Of a stretch of DNA of 64,000 nucleotides, positions 7,836 to 16,667 are shown in pieces. Position numbers and translations under genes: made by a program. The stretch is from Verrucomicrobiaceae bacterium UBA1938 (GTDB lineage: Bacteria; Verrucomicrobiota; Verrucomicrobiia; Verrucomicrobiales; Verrucomicrobiaceae). Under the pieces are notes generated by a model, which had not been told where the DNA came from, did no database searches, and was given only the letters and a program-made list of their open reading frames with translations. Location: positions 637,172 through 701,171 of the forward strand of contig DDFC01000032.1 in NCBI GenBank assembly GCA_002336895.1, given 5' to 3'. Numbering within the stretch: position 1 is the stretch's first letter; each line of letters starts with the position of its first letter.

Positions 7836-8675
7836 TCAATGCAGCACCTTGTCGAGAAACTTGGACACGATCACAGTCCGCTCATCATCATAGAATTCCG
7901 CGCCCCCATGCCTGCTCCCCGGCATCACGATCATTGTCACCGGTAGCCCCAGCTCTCGGTATCCCTTGGCCAGTTCGTCAGACTGCTGCGGCGGCATCTG
8001 CGGGTCCGCATCTCCGTGGAGCAGCAGCAGCGGTGGATCCTTCTTGTCCAGATGCGCCACCGGGCTCGCCAGCCTGGCCAGCTCAGGCTTCTTGTCCGGT
8101 GTATCCCCCAGCAGCAGCTTCAGCGCAGGAATCCTCACGCTCAGCCCATGCGGCGTGCTCTGGGACAAAATCGTCTGCAGATTCGATGCCCCGAAAAAAC
8201 TCACGATCCCCTGCACATCACTGCTCTGCTCCAGATGCTCTCCCACCGTCCCTTCCAGCTCCTTCACGCCATTCGTCACACCCACCAGCGCCGCCAGATG
8301 CCCGCCTGCTGAGGACCCGATGATCACAATCTTGTCGGCATTGATGTGATACACACCCGCATTCGCACGCAGAAACCGGATCGCCGCCTTGATGTCATGC
8401 ACCTGCGCAGGAAACACTGCCTGCGTGGACAGCCGGTAATTCACGCTCGCGATCGCATATCCCCGCTCCATCAGACTGCCAATCGGCACATCCTCCTTGC
8501 TGCCACCACGCCATGCCCCCCCGTGCACATACACAATCAGCGGTGGCCTCTCCCCCTGCGGCCGGTGCAGATCCAGCTTCAGCGAAACATCCCCCACCCT
8601 CGCATATTCAATATCCGCCTGATTGTCGGCAAAAGCCGCTGCCACAAACATCAACAAAAAGTAAATCCACTTCAT
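7836..8675 (-). CDS. secreted alpha/beta hydrolase (BD-FAE/carboxylesterase type)
   Basis: 279 residues with a signal peptide (about 1-16, MKWIYFLLMF start). Oxyanion-hole motif HGGAW, nucleophile elbow GSSAGGH, and late Asp (HGDADPQMP) and His (GSRHGG) complete a catalytic triad. This arrangement is typical of small exported esterases acting on acylated sugars or carbohydrate esters in Verrucomicrobia and Planctomycetes; the substrate is unknown. It precedes pdxA on the same strand with an 18-nt gap. A second related hydrolase is at 40570. Confidence 0.8.
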   Translation of the reverse strand: MKWIYFLLMFVAAAFADNQADIEYARVGDVSLKLDLHRPQGERPPLIVYVHGGAWRGGSKEDVPIGSLMERGYAIASVNYRLSTQAVFPAQVHDIKAAIRFLRANAGVYHINADKIVIIGSSAGGHLAALVGVTNGVKELEGTVGEHLEQSSDVQGIVSFFGASNLQTILSQSTPHGLSVRIPALKLLLGDTPDKKPELARLASPVAHLDKKDPPLLLLHGDADPQMPPQQSDELAKGYRELGLPVTMIVMPGSRHGGAEFYDDERTVIVSKFLDKVLH

Positions 8676-8939
8676 GCAGCATCAACGTCCGTCGTATCGG
8701 CAAACTCACAAGGATGCTCGGCTCATGAACACAGCCCCCGGACGCTCAGGCTGGGCGGCTGGCGCAGCGGCCCCGGCGGCTGGGAACGTGTTCCATGGCA
8801 GTTTGGATGTCACCTGCTGGCACACGCCGCTACCATCGCGTTCATCCCTTCACCCGATTCCTCTGTCTGGCTTTTTGAGAAGCCGTCCATCGCCCGCAAT
8901 CTCTCCTCACCTCGAATGACGAAGGGGAAGGCCACCGCC

Positions 8940-9785
8940 TTACTTCAGCCCCTTGAACCGGGCCTGCAGCTTTTTGATCGCATCCTTGTTGTCAGCGTTT
9001 TTGCGCACCAGCTCGCGCAGCAGCGTTGCCGCACGCATTTTATCTCCCGCATTCATCAAGTCCTCGGCATGGTTGGCCAGATCATTCTGCTGAGCGGAGA
9101 GGCCCGTCGCTTGGGCGCTCTGCGCCGCCTTGCCGGCATTGGCGCGCACATGCCCGCCAAAAACATCCTCCACCTTCAGCCACGTGGCCTCTGAGCCATC
9201 CTCGGAGACCGCCAGCCAGAAAAGCGCGCCGCCTTCTCCGCCCGCCTCCAGCACACGGCGGTTCGCCACCACCGCATCCACCTTCTGCACGATCCACGCA
9301 TCCTTCTTGGCACCCACCTCCAGCTCCTTTCCATTCCAGCGCATCTTCAGCTCTGCCCCCTGGTTTCTGCCCACCCAAACAATGTTCTGCACATCCTGCG
9401 GGAAATTTTTCACGGGCTTGATCGCGGTGCCAGCCTCGGCCTTGAACTCAATCATGTCACTGATGTTTACCGGCGTGATGTATTTCAGATCATCGCTCAC
9501 AAAGTACCACGCAGCCCGCGTGTCGCTGAAAACAAGCTGGAAGACCCCCGCGTCCACAAATGCGTGATCATTGAAAGGGCTCTGCTTCGCCCCGTCCGCC
9601 CTCACAGGAAAAAACCTCTCGCCGTCATAGCGCAGATGCTTCAGCGAGTTCGTGCCGCGCAGATCCCACAGCACGTTCTGAATGGACGCCTCAAATTTCT
9701 CCACCTCCGGCCATTCCTTTTGCTGGCCGTATGCCAGACCAGCGAGAGCGTAGAAGCACAGCAAAACAGGGGTCAGAAATCTCAT
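8940..9785 (-). CDS. exported protein of unknown function with a C-terminal helical repeat
   Basis: 281 residues from ATG 9785 (MRFLTPVLL), which gives a clean signal peptide ending AYG; an ATG six codons upstream is less likely. The middle holds several short strand-rich segments with Trp/Asp-rich repeats (NVLWDLRG and NIVWVGRN may be equivalent positions of a duplicated domain). The last 60 residues are helical and TPR-like (AATLLRELVRKNADN). No family is recognised. Its 5' end is divergent from lysS. Confidence 0.6.
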   Translation of the reverse strand: MRFLTPVLLCFYALAGLAYGQQKEWPEVEKFEASIQNVLWDLRGTNSLKHLRYDGERFFPVRADGAKQSPFNDHAFVDAGVFQLVFSDTRAAWYFVSDDLKYITPVNISDMIEFKAEAGTAIKPVKNFPQDVQNIVWVGRNQGAELKMRWNGKELEVGAKKDAWIVQKVDAVVANRRVLEAGGEGGALFWLAVSEDGSEATWLKVEDVFGGHVRANAGKAAQSAQATGLSAQQNDLANHAEDLMNAGDKMRAATLLRELVRKNADNKDAIKKLQARFKGLK

Positions 9786-9901
9786 GGGGGTGGAATCTGG
9801 CATCCCTGACTACGCCTGGCAATCTCCAAGCCACCGGCGGCATTTGCAGTGGCAAACTCCCCGGAAAGGGCTATGAACACGGCCCCACTATCCGTACGAC
9901 C

Positions 9902-11377
9902 ATGCAACCGACGCCTGCCGCCCCTGAACATTCCGAGTCTGAACTTCTCCAATTCCGCCGCGAAAAGCTGGAAGGACTGGTGAAGACGGGCATCGATCCC
10001 TTTGGCGGCCGCTTCGACACCACCCACCAGCCTGGCGCGCTCAAGGCCAACTTCACCGAAGGTCTCGAAGTCCGCGTCGCAGGCCGCGTGCTCTCCCGCC
10101 GCGAAATGGGCAAGGCCACCTTCTTTGACCTCGGCGACATCACCGGCCGCATGCAGTGCTACCTCAGCAAGGGCGATGTGGGCGACGAAGCCTACGTCCA
10201 GTTCAACCAGCTCATCGACATCGGCGACTTCGTGGGCGTCGAAGGCCTGAGCTTCATCACCAAGCGCGGCGAGCGCTCCATTCACGTCAAAAAACTGACC
10301 CCGCTCTCCAAGGCCCTGCGCCCCCTGCCGGACAAGTGGCATGGCGTCACCGACAAGGAGATCAAGTACCGCCAGCGCTACCTCGATCTCATCTCCAATG
10401 ACCGCAGCCGCGAGATCTTCGTGACCCGCAGCAAGATGGTCGCCGCCATCCGCAGCTTCCTGCAGGAGCGCGGCTTCCTGGAAGTCGAAACCCCCATGAT
10501 GCAGGACGTCGCCGGCGGCGCGGCAGCCAAGCCCTTCGAAACCTTCTTCCATGCGCTCAATCAGCCCATGTTCCTGCGCATCGCGCCGGAGCTTTACCTG
10601 AAGCGTCTGCTCGTCGCCGGATTCACGCAGATCTTTGAGCTCAACCGCAACTTCCGCAACGAAGGCCTCAGCCGTCGTCACAACCCCGAGTTCACCATGC
10701 TCGAGGCCTACTGGGCCTATGCCGACTTTGAAAAGATGGCCGACCTCGTCGAAGGCATGATCTGCCACCTCGCCGAAAACTTCTGCGGCAGCCTCAAGAT
10801 CGAGCACAAGGACGAGGACGGCAACGTCACCAAGACCATCAATCTGCAGCGCCCCTGGCGTCGTGCTCGCTACACCGACCTGCTCAAGGAGATCGACCCC
10901 CAGTGGTATGAATACACTCCTGAACAGCGCAAGGCCCGCGCCCAGGAACTCGGCGTCGAAATCGGGGCCAACTTCGAAGACTACGAAGTCACCCAGCATG
11001 TCTTCGAGCGCCTCATCGAAGCCAAGCAGTTTGATCCTCTCTACGTCACCCACTGCCCGAAGGAGCTCGTCCCCCTCGCCAAGCAGAACGCCGAGGACGG
11101 CTCCATCGTCGATGTGTACGAGCTCGTCATCAACGGCCAGGAAATCAGCCCCGGCTACTCCGAGCTCAACAACCCCATCGTCCAGCGCGAGCGCCTGGAG
11201 CACCAGGCCGGTGAGGAGACGCAGAAGATCGACGAGGAGTTCATCCTCGCCCTCGAGCACGGCATGCCCCCCGCCGGCGGCATCGGCATCGGCATCGACC
11301 GCCTCATCATGATGCTCACCGGCGCCGAAAGCATCCGCGACGTCATCCTCTTCCCGCAGTTGAAGCGGAGAGACTAA
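9902..11377 (+). CDS. lysS: lysyl-tRNA synthetase, class II
   Basis: 491 residues. An N-terminal OB-fold (about 50-170, VRVAGRVLSRREMG) binds the tRNA anticodon. The class II core has motif 2 FRNEGLSRRHNPEFTMLEAY and motif 3 GIGIGIDRLIMML, with the typical lysyl ending LFPQLKRRD. The frame extends upstream to 9731, but ATG 9902 (MQPTPAAPEH) fits family length and avoids overlapping the divergent gene. A degenerate copy of its last 27 bp lies at 12992-13018. Confidence 0.95.
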   Translation: MQPTPAAPEHSESELLQFRREKLEGLVKTGIDPFGGRFDTTHQPGALKANFTEGLEVRVAGRVLSRREMGKATFFDLGDITGRMQCYLSKGDVGDEAYVQFNQLIDIGDFVGVEGLSFITKRGERSIHVKKLTPLSKALRPLPDKWHGVTDKEIKYRQRYLDLISNDRSREIFVTRSKMVAAIRSFLQERGFLEVETPMMQDVAGGAAAKPFETFFHALNQPMFLRIAPELYLKRLLVAGFTQIFELNRNFRNEGLSRRHNPEFTMLEAYWAYADFEKMADLVEGMICHLAENFCGSLKIEHKDEDGNVTKTINLQRPWRRARYTDLLKEIDPQWYEYTPEQRKARAQELGVEIGANFEDYEVTQHVFERLIEAKQFDPLYVTHCPKELVPLAKQNAEDGSIVDVYELVINGQEISPGYSELNNPIVQRERLEHQAGEETQKIDEEFILALEHGMPPAGGIGIGIDRLIMMLTGAESIRDVILFPQLKRRD

Positions 11378-11473
11378 GCCATCTTGGAAACCGTATGCTG
11401 AGTTCTGGGAGTGAGACTGAATGAGCTCACTCCAACTCGCAGCAAATCACTCGCATCGCAGGGCCTCTCCGAA

Positions 11474-11575
11474 AGCCCGTAGGGCTGGCACAATCGTAGC
11501 CGGGGGCGCAAGCCCCCGGAACCGCGCCACCCGCATCACCCCATTCCGTGGAACCGCGTAGCGGTGACACAAACT
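11474..11575. repeat. compound palindromic repeat, copy 1
   Basis: Three hairpins in order: AGCCC-gta-GGGCT (11474-11486), CCGGGGGC-gcaa-GCCCCCGG (11500-11519) and CCGC-gta-GCGG (11554-11564), linked by ggcacaatcgtagc and followed by tgacacaaac. The same order and linkers recur at 24613-24716 with different but still complementary stem sequences. Confidence 0.7.
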
Positions 11576-11603
11576 GCTGCCACACTACAGCGGCGGCAAA
11601 CCC

Positions 11604-11653
11604 GCGCCAGCGTCCGCGGACTGCGGTGCTTCAGCACCGCTCTCGCCACACCC
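11604..11653. repeat. dispersed palindrome, copy 1
   Basis: Core GCGGTGCTTCAGCACCGC is a perfect palindromic stem preceded by gcgccagcgtccgcggact. The same block, with GCGGCGCTTCAGCGCCGC as core, is at 20647-20697; the stem change is compensatory. Confidence 0.65.
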
Positions 11654-11727
11654 ACCGCAAACAAATCCCCCACCACCTCAACAATTTCACCTCGCCATCC
11701 CCTCCTCCCACAATCAAACTACCGCAC

Positions 11728-12984
11728 ATGAGACACCTCATCGTCGCTCTCCTCGTTGCTTCTGCTCCACCAGTCTTCTCCGCCACACCTGAGCCCGCCG
11801 CGCTTGCCATCAACGCCCTCGGCCTGGATCTCCACCGCCAGCTCCCCAAAGAAGGCAACCTCTGCCTCTCGCCCTACTCCATCCAGAACGCCCTGGCCAT
11901 GACCTACCTGGGTGCCAGCGGTGCCACGCAGGAGGAAATGGCCCGCGTGCTGCACTTCTCCAAAGACAAGCAGGCTCAGGCAGAATCTTTTGCAGCGCTG
12001 AATCAGGCGTTGGCAGAAGCTGTGTCGGACTCAGTAAAACGCGTGGCGGAGGCCAAGAAATATGGAGGCCCGTCGGAGCCTCTGACACTGCGCGTGGCCA
12101 ACCGCCTCTTTGGACAGAAAAGCTATGAATTCCGGCAGCCTTTCCTCACCGGGGTAAAACAGTACTTCGGAGCACCGCTACTGCCCATCGCCTTCGACAA
12201 AGACCCGTCCGGCGCAACGCATGAAATTAACAACTGGGTGGCAGAGCAGACACAGAATCGGATTCGTGATTTGATCCCTCAAAACGCCCTGGGCAAGGAT
12301 ACACGGCTGGTACTGACAAATGCCCTCTACTTTAAAGCCGCATGGGCAGATGACTTTAATACGCGGGCGACCTCATCAAAGCCATTTCATGTGAATGGCA
12401 GCAATCAGACCGCCGACGTGCCGACCATGGCGCAAGACGCTCACTTGCGGTACTTGAAAGGAATGGACTTCCAAGCGGTCACCCTGCCATACGTTGGACG
12501 TCAGTTGCACTTGCTGCTGATCGTGCCCGACAGCATTGACGGACTGTCTCGTATTGAGGAAACACTCACACCGGGTCAGTTGCTCTCCTGCTCCAGGGCA
12601 GAGCAGCGCCAGGTCATTCTTCACCTGCCAAAGTTCAAAATAACTCCGCCTGCCGCAGAACTCGGTGAGCTTTTGAAAAAGCTGGGCATGACTACATCCT
12701 TTGATGAACCGAAGGGCAGCGCAGACTTTGATGCCTTGGCGGCCAAAAAGCCGGATGACTACCTCTACATTTCAAAAGTGCTGCACAAAACCTTCCTGGA
12801 GATCGATGAAAAAGGGACCGAAGCAGCAGCAGCAACGGCAGTGGTCGTTGCCATGGCCGCAGGCATTCCAGCAGAAAAGCCCAAACCCATCGTCCTCAAA
12901 GCCGACCGCCCCTTCCTCTTCGCCATCCAGCACGCCGAAACCGGCGCCTGCCTCTTCCTCGGCCGCGTCACCGACCCGCGCTGA
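11728..12984 (+). CDS. exported serpin (inhibitory-type serine protease inhibitor)
   Basis: 418 residues from ATG 11728, which gives a signal peptide (MRHLIVALLVASAPPVFSA). Full serpin length, ending with the family C-terminus ADRPFLFAIQ...FLGRV. The hinge of the reactive-centre loop reads GTEAAAATAV (about 363-372), the small-residue pattern of inhibitory serpins that insert the loop as a beta-strand. Counting from the hinge puts the scissile bond among Ala/Met residues, suggesting elastase- or subtilisin-like targets (inference). The middle is lower in G+C than its neighbours and it lies between copies of the lysS 3' end, both suggesting acquisition. Confidence 0.9.
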   Translation: MRHLIVALLVASAPPVFSATPEPAALAINALGLDLHRQLPKEGNLCLSPYSIQNALAMTYLGASGATQEEMARVLHFSKDKQAQAESFAALNQALAEAVSDSVKRVAEAKKYGGPSEPLTLRVANRLFGQKSYEFRQPFLTGVKQYFGAPLLPIAFDKDPSGATHEINNWVAEQTQNRIRDLIPQNALGKDTRLVLTNALYFKAAWADDFNTRATSSKPFHVNGSNQTADVPTMAQDAHLRYLKGMDFQAVTLPYVGRQLHLLLIVPDSIDGLSRIEETLTPGQLLSCSRAEQRQVILHLPKFKITPPAAELGELLKKLGMTTSFDEPKGSADFDALAAKKPDDYLYISKVLHKTFLEIDEKGTEAAAATAVVVAMAAGIPAEKPKPIVLKADRPFLFAIQHAETGACLFLGRVTDPR

Positions 12985-12991
12985 TCACTTT

Positions 12992-13018
12992 TTCCTGCAG
13001 TTGAAGCGGAAGGATTGA
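12992..13018 (+). repeat. degenerate copy of the lysS 3' end
   Basis: 27 nt that translate as FLQLKRKD-stop, against FPQLKRRD-stop at the true lysS end (11351-11377), with 22 of 27 bases matching. It lies just after the serpin stop. It looks like the second flank of an insertion at the lysS 3' end. Confidence 0.5.
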
Positions 13019-13042
13019 TGTGGCAATATCCGCCCACGAGAC

Positions 13043-13585
13043 ATGAACGCTCTGCAAAGAATCCCGGGCATCAAAAGCCAGACGGCCTTCAATTTGAAGC
13101 GCTGGGATGAGATTGGTCGCGACCCATTGGTGAAAAACTGGCCGGGCAGAGTGGAAACCGACCGCTATGGGAGGCCGATTATGATGTGCTATGCTGAATT
13201 CTCTCATGGAGGCAGGCAGTTCGATATTGGGACACAGCTCAAGCTTCATGCCCCCGCAGGCAAAGTCACCGTGGAATGCCCCATCTCGACCAGCGAAGGC
13301 GTGAAGGTCGCGGATGTCTGCTGGGTGTCGAAAAAACGCCTCCTACAAATCGGTGGCCGCACGGCGCTCAAAGGCGCGCCCGAAATCTGCGTGGAAGTCA
13401 TTTCACCTTCAAACAAGCGGGGCGAGATCGAGGAGAAGCGCCGGCTCTATTTTGAAGCCGGAGCGAAAGAAGTCTGGGTTTGCGACAAACGTGGTCATCT
13501 CCTGTTCTTCACTAAAGACGCACCAGAGGTGGCTGTCAGCGGGTCGCAGCTCTGCCCGAAGATGCCCAAGTCAGTGGACGTCTGA
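13043..13585 (+). CDS. Uma2-family (DUF820) putative restriction-like endonuclease
   Basis: 180 residues. The core VADVCWV, then EICVEVISPSN and KRRLYFEAGAKEVWVCD, matches the PD-(D/E)XK nuclease fold of the Uma2 family, with Asp, Glu and the helix after the core in the expected order. Uma2 proteins are abundant in cyanobacteria and PVC bacteria, often in many copies and linked to mobility, but their biological role is not settled. It follows the serpin and the lysS-end remnant and is convergent with the gene ending at 13588. Confidence 0.75.
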   Translation: MNALQRIPGIKSQTAFNLKRWDEIGRDPLVKNWPGRVETDRYGRPIMMCYAEFSHGGRQFDIGTQLKLHAPAGKVTVECPISTSEGVKVADVCWVSKKRLLQIGGRTALKGAPEICVEVISPSNKRGEIEEKRRLYFEAGAKEVWVCDKRGHLLFFTKDAPEVAVSGSQLCPKMPKSVDV

Positions 13586-13587
13586 CA

Positions 13588-14433
13588 TCAGGGTTTCTTC
13601 CCCGCCTTCCCCCCATCCAGAAACTCGATGGCCTTCTTGAGCCACTCCGCCTGCGGCGGCTGGTGGCCCTGGCCGGGCACGTTGATCAGATCCACGTGCT
13701 TGAAGCCCTCCTTCTTGAAGCCGTTTTCAAACACGGCGCTCGTGTTGCCCAGATTAAAATCATTCTCCCCGGTCACGAGCACATAGCGCCCCTCCGCCTT
13801 GGCCAGCGCGGCGATCTCCTCATGTGGAATGTAGCGCGCCTCAAAGACCTCCTTCTTGTCCAGACTGACGATGTCCGTGTAAAAATTCGTCCCCATGAAG
13901 GCAATCGTGCCCGTGAACATGTCCGCATACGTCACGCCCAGCATGCTCGCCACACGGCCGCCGCCTGAGAAGCCGGAGACATACACGCGCTTGTCATCGA
14001 TGTCGAAAAGGCTGCGCAGGTTGTCATTCGCATCCACCGCCAGGCGCATGCGCGCAAAGACTTCGCGGTTGTTGCCGGAATTGTGCGCGCCCACAAAGAT
14101 CAGCTTCTTCTCCGCCAGCACCGCCTCCCACTCGGGAGAAATCGAGGGCGCATTGCTCGGACTGACCCAGATGAAAAGGCCATGAGGCACACCCTTCTTG
14201 TACTTCTTCGGCACAATGATGTCGTACTTTTCCATGCTGACGTCATAGGGCGGCGGCGTCTCCATCGCATGCATGCGCATCTTGATCTGCGCATTGTCCG
14301 AAACCTGCGGCGAAACCGTGAAGGTGATGGGTGAGCGCACACCGGGCTTGATGTTGCCATAGGCGTTCTTGGTGGTGTCTGCGGCAAAACCGAGCGCGGC
14401 CAGGCATGGAAGGAGCAGGAGGGAGCGGAGCAT
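13588..14433 (-). CDS. secreted alpha/beta hydrolase (PHB-depolymerase/esterase-like)
   Basis: 281 residues from ATG 14433 (MLRSLLLLPC), giving a signal peptide; the frame is open 31 codons further upstream without improving the start. The nucleophile elbow is GFSGGG (YVSGFSGGGRVASML), followed by an Asp-containing loop (TGENDFNLGN) and a late His (VPGQGHQPP), so the triad is complete. The overall layout resembles feruloyl esterase/PHB depolymerase-like hydrolases. The Lys-rich end (GGKAGKKP) resembles the tail of the adjacent sulfatase. Divergent from that sulfatase with an 84-nt spacer. Confidence 0.7.
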   Translation of the reverse strand: MLRSLLLLPCLAALGFAADTTKNAYGNIKPGVRSPITFTVSPQVSDNAQIKMRMHAMETPPPYDVSMEKYDIIVPKKYKKGVPHGLFIWVSPSNAPSISPEWEAVLAEKKLIFVGAHNSGNNREVFARMRLAVDANDNLRSLFDIDDKRVYVSGFSGGGRVASMLGVTYADMFTGTIAFMGTNFYTDIVSLDKKEVFEARYIPHEEIAALAKAEGRYVLVTGENDFNLGNTSAVFENGFKKEGFKHVDLINVPGQGHQPPQAEWLKKAIEFLDGGKAGKKP

Positions 14434-14517
14434 GGCCCAGATCAAAGCGGCTGCGCCCTCGGCTGTCGATGCTGAAATCGTGCAATCTGGCCTCCCCGCA
14501 CGTCGTTCACGGGGCGC

Positions 14518-15951
14518 ATGAAGCACCTTCTCTGCCTGCTCCTCCTCGCCGCCTCCCTGAGTGCCGCCGAACGCACGCCCAACATCATCTTCATCCTCGC
14601 GGACGATCTCGGCTACACAGACGTGGCCTGCTTCGGCTCAAAGTACTACGAGACGCCCAACATCGACAAACTGGCCTCCCAGGGCATGAAGCTCACACGA
14701 CACCACCACTGCCAGAACTGCCAGCCCACCCGCGCCGCCCTCATGACCGGCCAGTACGCACCGCGCACCGGCGTGTACACCGTCGGCGGCATCGGCCGCT
14801 TCGAGTGGGAAAGCCGCCCTCTTCGCCCGGTGGAAAACGTCACCCAGCTCCCTCTGGAAAAAGTCACCATCGCCCAGACCATGAAAAAAGCGGGCTACGC
14901 CACCGCCATGTTTGGCAAATGGCACCTCGGCGAGGACGAGGCCCATCACCCCGCCGCACGCGGCTTTGACGAAGCCATCGTCTCCATGGGCAAGCACTTC
15001 GGCTTCAAGACCCAGCCCAAGGTCGATCACCCCAAGGACGAATACCTCGCCGACTTCCTCACCGACAAAGCCGTCGATTTCATCCAGCGCCACAAGGACG
15101 CGCCCTTCTTCCTCTACCTCCCCCACTTCGGTGTTCACTCGCCCCATGAGGCCAAGGAAAACCTCATCGCCCGCTTCAAGGACAAAGCCCCCGTCGGCGG
15201 CCATCACAGCCCCGTTTACGCCGCCATGATCGCCAGCGTGGACGAGAGCGTCGGCCGCGTGATGTCCACGCTGGATGAACTGAAGCTCGCCGACAACACC
15301 GTCGTCATCTTTGCCAGCGACAACGGCGGCGTCGGCGGCTACGCCCGCGAAGGCATCAAAAAAGGCGGCGACATCACCGACAACGCCCCTCTGCGCAGCG
15401 GCAAAGGCAGCCTCTATGAAGGCGGCACCCGCGTCCCCTTCATCGTCCGCTGGCCCGGCGTCACCACGCCCGGCACCAGCAGCGATGTCCCCACCATCCA
15501 CGTGGATCTCTACCCCACGTTCTCCGAGATAGCCAAAGCCCCCCTTCCCGAAGGCCAGCCCCTCGATGGCGAGAGCCTCGTGCCCGTCTTCCGCTCCGCC
15601 TCCGCCAGCCTCAAGCGCGACGCCATTTACCAGCACTTCCCGGGGTATCTCGGCGCAGGAGAAAACACCTGGCGCACCACCCCCGTCGGCCTCATCGAGC
15701 AGGGCGACTGGAAGCTCATGGAGTTCTTCGAAGACGGCCGCCTGGAGCTTTACAACCTCAAAGACGACATCGGCGAACAGAAAAACCTCGCCGCCGAGCA
15801 GCCCCAAAAAACCAAGGAACTGCACGCCAAAATGATCGCCTGGCGCGAGGCCATCAAAGCCCCCATGCCCGCCAAAAACGAAGCGCAGACCACCTCCACC
15901 CCAAAGAAAAAAGGCAAAGGCAAAAAGAAGCAGGCGGAGAAAGCCGAATAG
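14518..15951 (+). CDS. exported arylsulfatase (type I, formylglycine-dependent)
   Basis: 477 residues with signal peptide (about 1-17). NIIFILADDLGYTD supplies the calcium-binding aspartates (about D29/D30), and the active-site signature is CQPTR with C68, which is converted to formylglycine; the following LMTGQ is also typical. ASDNGG supplies the second metal-binding set. It removes sulfate esters, probably from algal polysaccharides. The last 25 residues are Lys-rich (TPKKKGKGKKK), outside the catalytic domain. No maturase gene is nearby. Confidence 0.92.
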   Translation: MKHLLCLLLLAASLSAAERTPNIIFILADDLGYTDVACFGSKYYETPNIDKLASQGMKLTRHHHCQNCQPTRAALMTGQYAPRTGVYTVGGIGRFEWESRPLRPVENVTQLPLEKVTIAQTMKKAGYATAMFGKWHLGEDEAHHPAARGFDEAIVSMGKHFGFKTQPKVDHPKDEYLADFLTDKAVDFIQRHKDAPFFLYLPHFGVHSPHEAKENLIARFKDKAPVGGHHSPVYAAMIASVDESVGRVMSTLDELKLADNTVVIFASDNGGVGGYAREGIKKGGDITDNAPLRSGKGSLYEGGTRVPFIVRWPGVTTPGTSSDVPTIHVDLYPTFSEIAKAPLPEGQPLDGESLVPVFRSASASLKRDAIYQHFPGYLGAGENTWRTTPVGLIEQGDWKLMEFFEDGRLELYNLKDDIGEQKNLAAEQPQKTKELHAKMIAWREAIKAPMPAKNEAQTTSTPKKKGKGKKKQAEKAE

Positions 15952-15958
15952 CCCCGGC

Positions 15959-16537
15959 TCACCCCTTCCGCGCCAGATACACAAAAGCTGGCGGCACATT
16001 CCCCCACACGATGCGGCTGGTCTCCACGCCATGCGTCATCTTGTGCAGCAGCGACCGGAACTGCCGGCCGCCCGGCAGCTTGTGAAAGCCCCAGTACGCA
16101 AACGTGGCAAAGCACCCGCCCGGAGCCAGATGCGGCAGCACATTGTTCAAAATGGCCTCCTGCAGCCCGCGCGGAAACGCCGTCCACGGCAGCCCGCTCA
16201 CGATCGTGTCAAATTTCTCCCCCTCAGGCAGCACCTGGGAAAAGTCGTACTCCTGCGCCCCCGCGCACTCAAAGCGCATCTTCGGAAAGCGCGGCCTCAG
16301 CTGCTGCACAAACGAGTCGATCAGCTCGATGCCCACATACTCCGCGTCATGCGGCATCGTATCGGCGATGGCCGCGGTGAAGGCCCCCGTGCCGGGCCCC
16401 AGCTCCAGGATGCGTTTGGACTTCCACACACCCGCAGCTTCCATCATCCGCTCTGCCAGCGCCACGCTGGATGGCGCCACCGCTCCGATGGTTTTCCAGT
16501 TGTGGCGCAATTCTTTAACGAAGCTGACGGCTGACAT
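15959..16537 (-). CDS. SAM-dependent methyltransferase, phospholipid N-methyltransferase-like
   Basis: 192 residues without signal peptide. The SAM-binding glycine loop is ILELGPGTGAFT (about 43-54), followed by GIELIDSFV with the acidic ribose-binding residue. The N-terminus VKELRHNWKTIGAVAPSS is typical of the small soluble PmtA-type phosphatidylethanolamine N-methyltransferases, and SGLPWTAFP corresponds to motif IV. A KsgA-like rRNA dimethyltransferase is the structural alternative but the N-terminus favours phospholipid. Convergent with the sulfatase. Confidence 0.65.
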   Translation of the reverse strand: MSAVSFVKELRHNWKTIGAVAPSSVALAERMMEAAGVWKSKRILELGPGTGAFTAAIADTMPHDAEYVGIELIDSFVQQLRPRFPKMRFECAGAQEYDFSQVLPEGEKFDTIVSGLPWTAFPRGLQEAILNNVLPHLAPGGCFATFAYWGFHKLPGGRQFRSLLHKMTHGVETSRIVWGNVPPAFVYLARKG

Positions 16538-16667
16538 TCGGCGCGGATGTTAACGAGTACAATCCATCACGCGAGGCTTTTTGCGGGGGAATATGCCTGC
16601 TGGCAAGACCTTGCCGGATGCCCTCGCCCGAGGCGGCCTTGATGTCTGCATCGCCACCCTTGCGTGA

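Larger units (their letters stand above)
11378..11727. other. repeat-rich intergenic region downstream of lysS
   Basis: 350 nt without a credible gene. From left: an 8-bp hairpin (11408-11415 with 11426-11433, GGAGTGAG) without a T-tract, the compound palindromic repeat at 11474-11575, and a dispersed palindrome at 11604-11653. A frame of the downstream serpin is open through here, but its residues are low complexity and not serpin-like. Confidence 0.6.

Noticed and set aside
9782..11260. 492-residue open frame antisense to lysS
   Set aside because: Arises from the high-G+C third positions of lysS. No motif; lysS motifs 2 and 3 are clear on the other strand.
14638..16032. 464-residue open frame antisense to the sulfatase
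   Set aside because: Gly/Ala/Val-rich without domains; the sulfatase signature and metal sites are on the plus strand.
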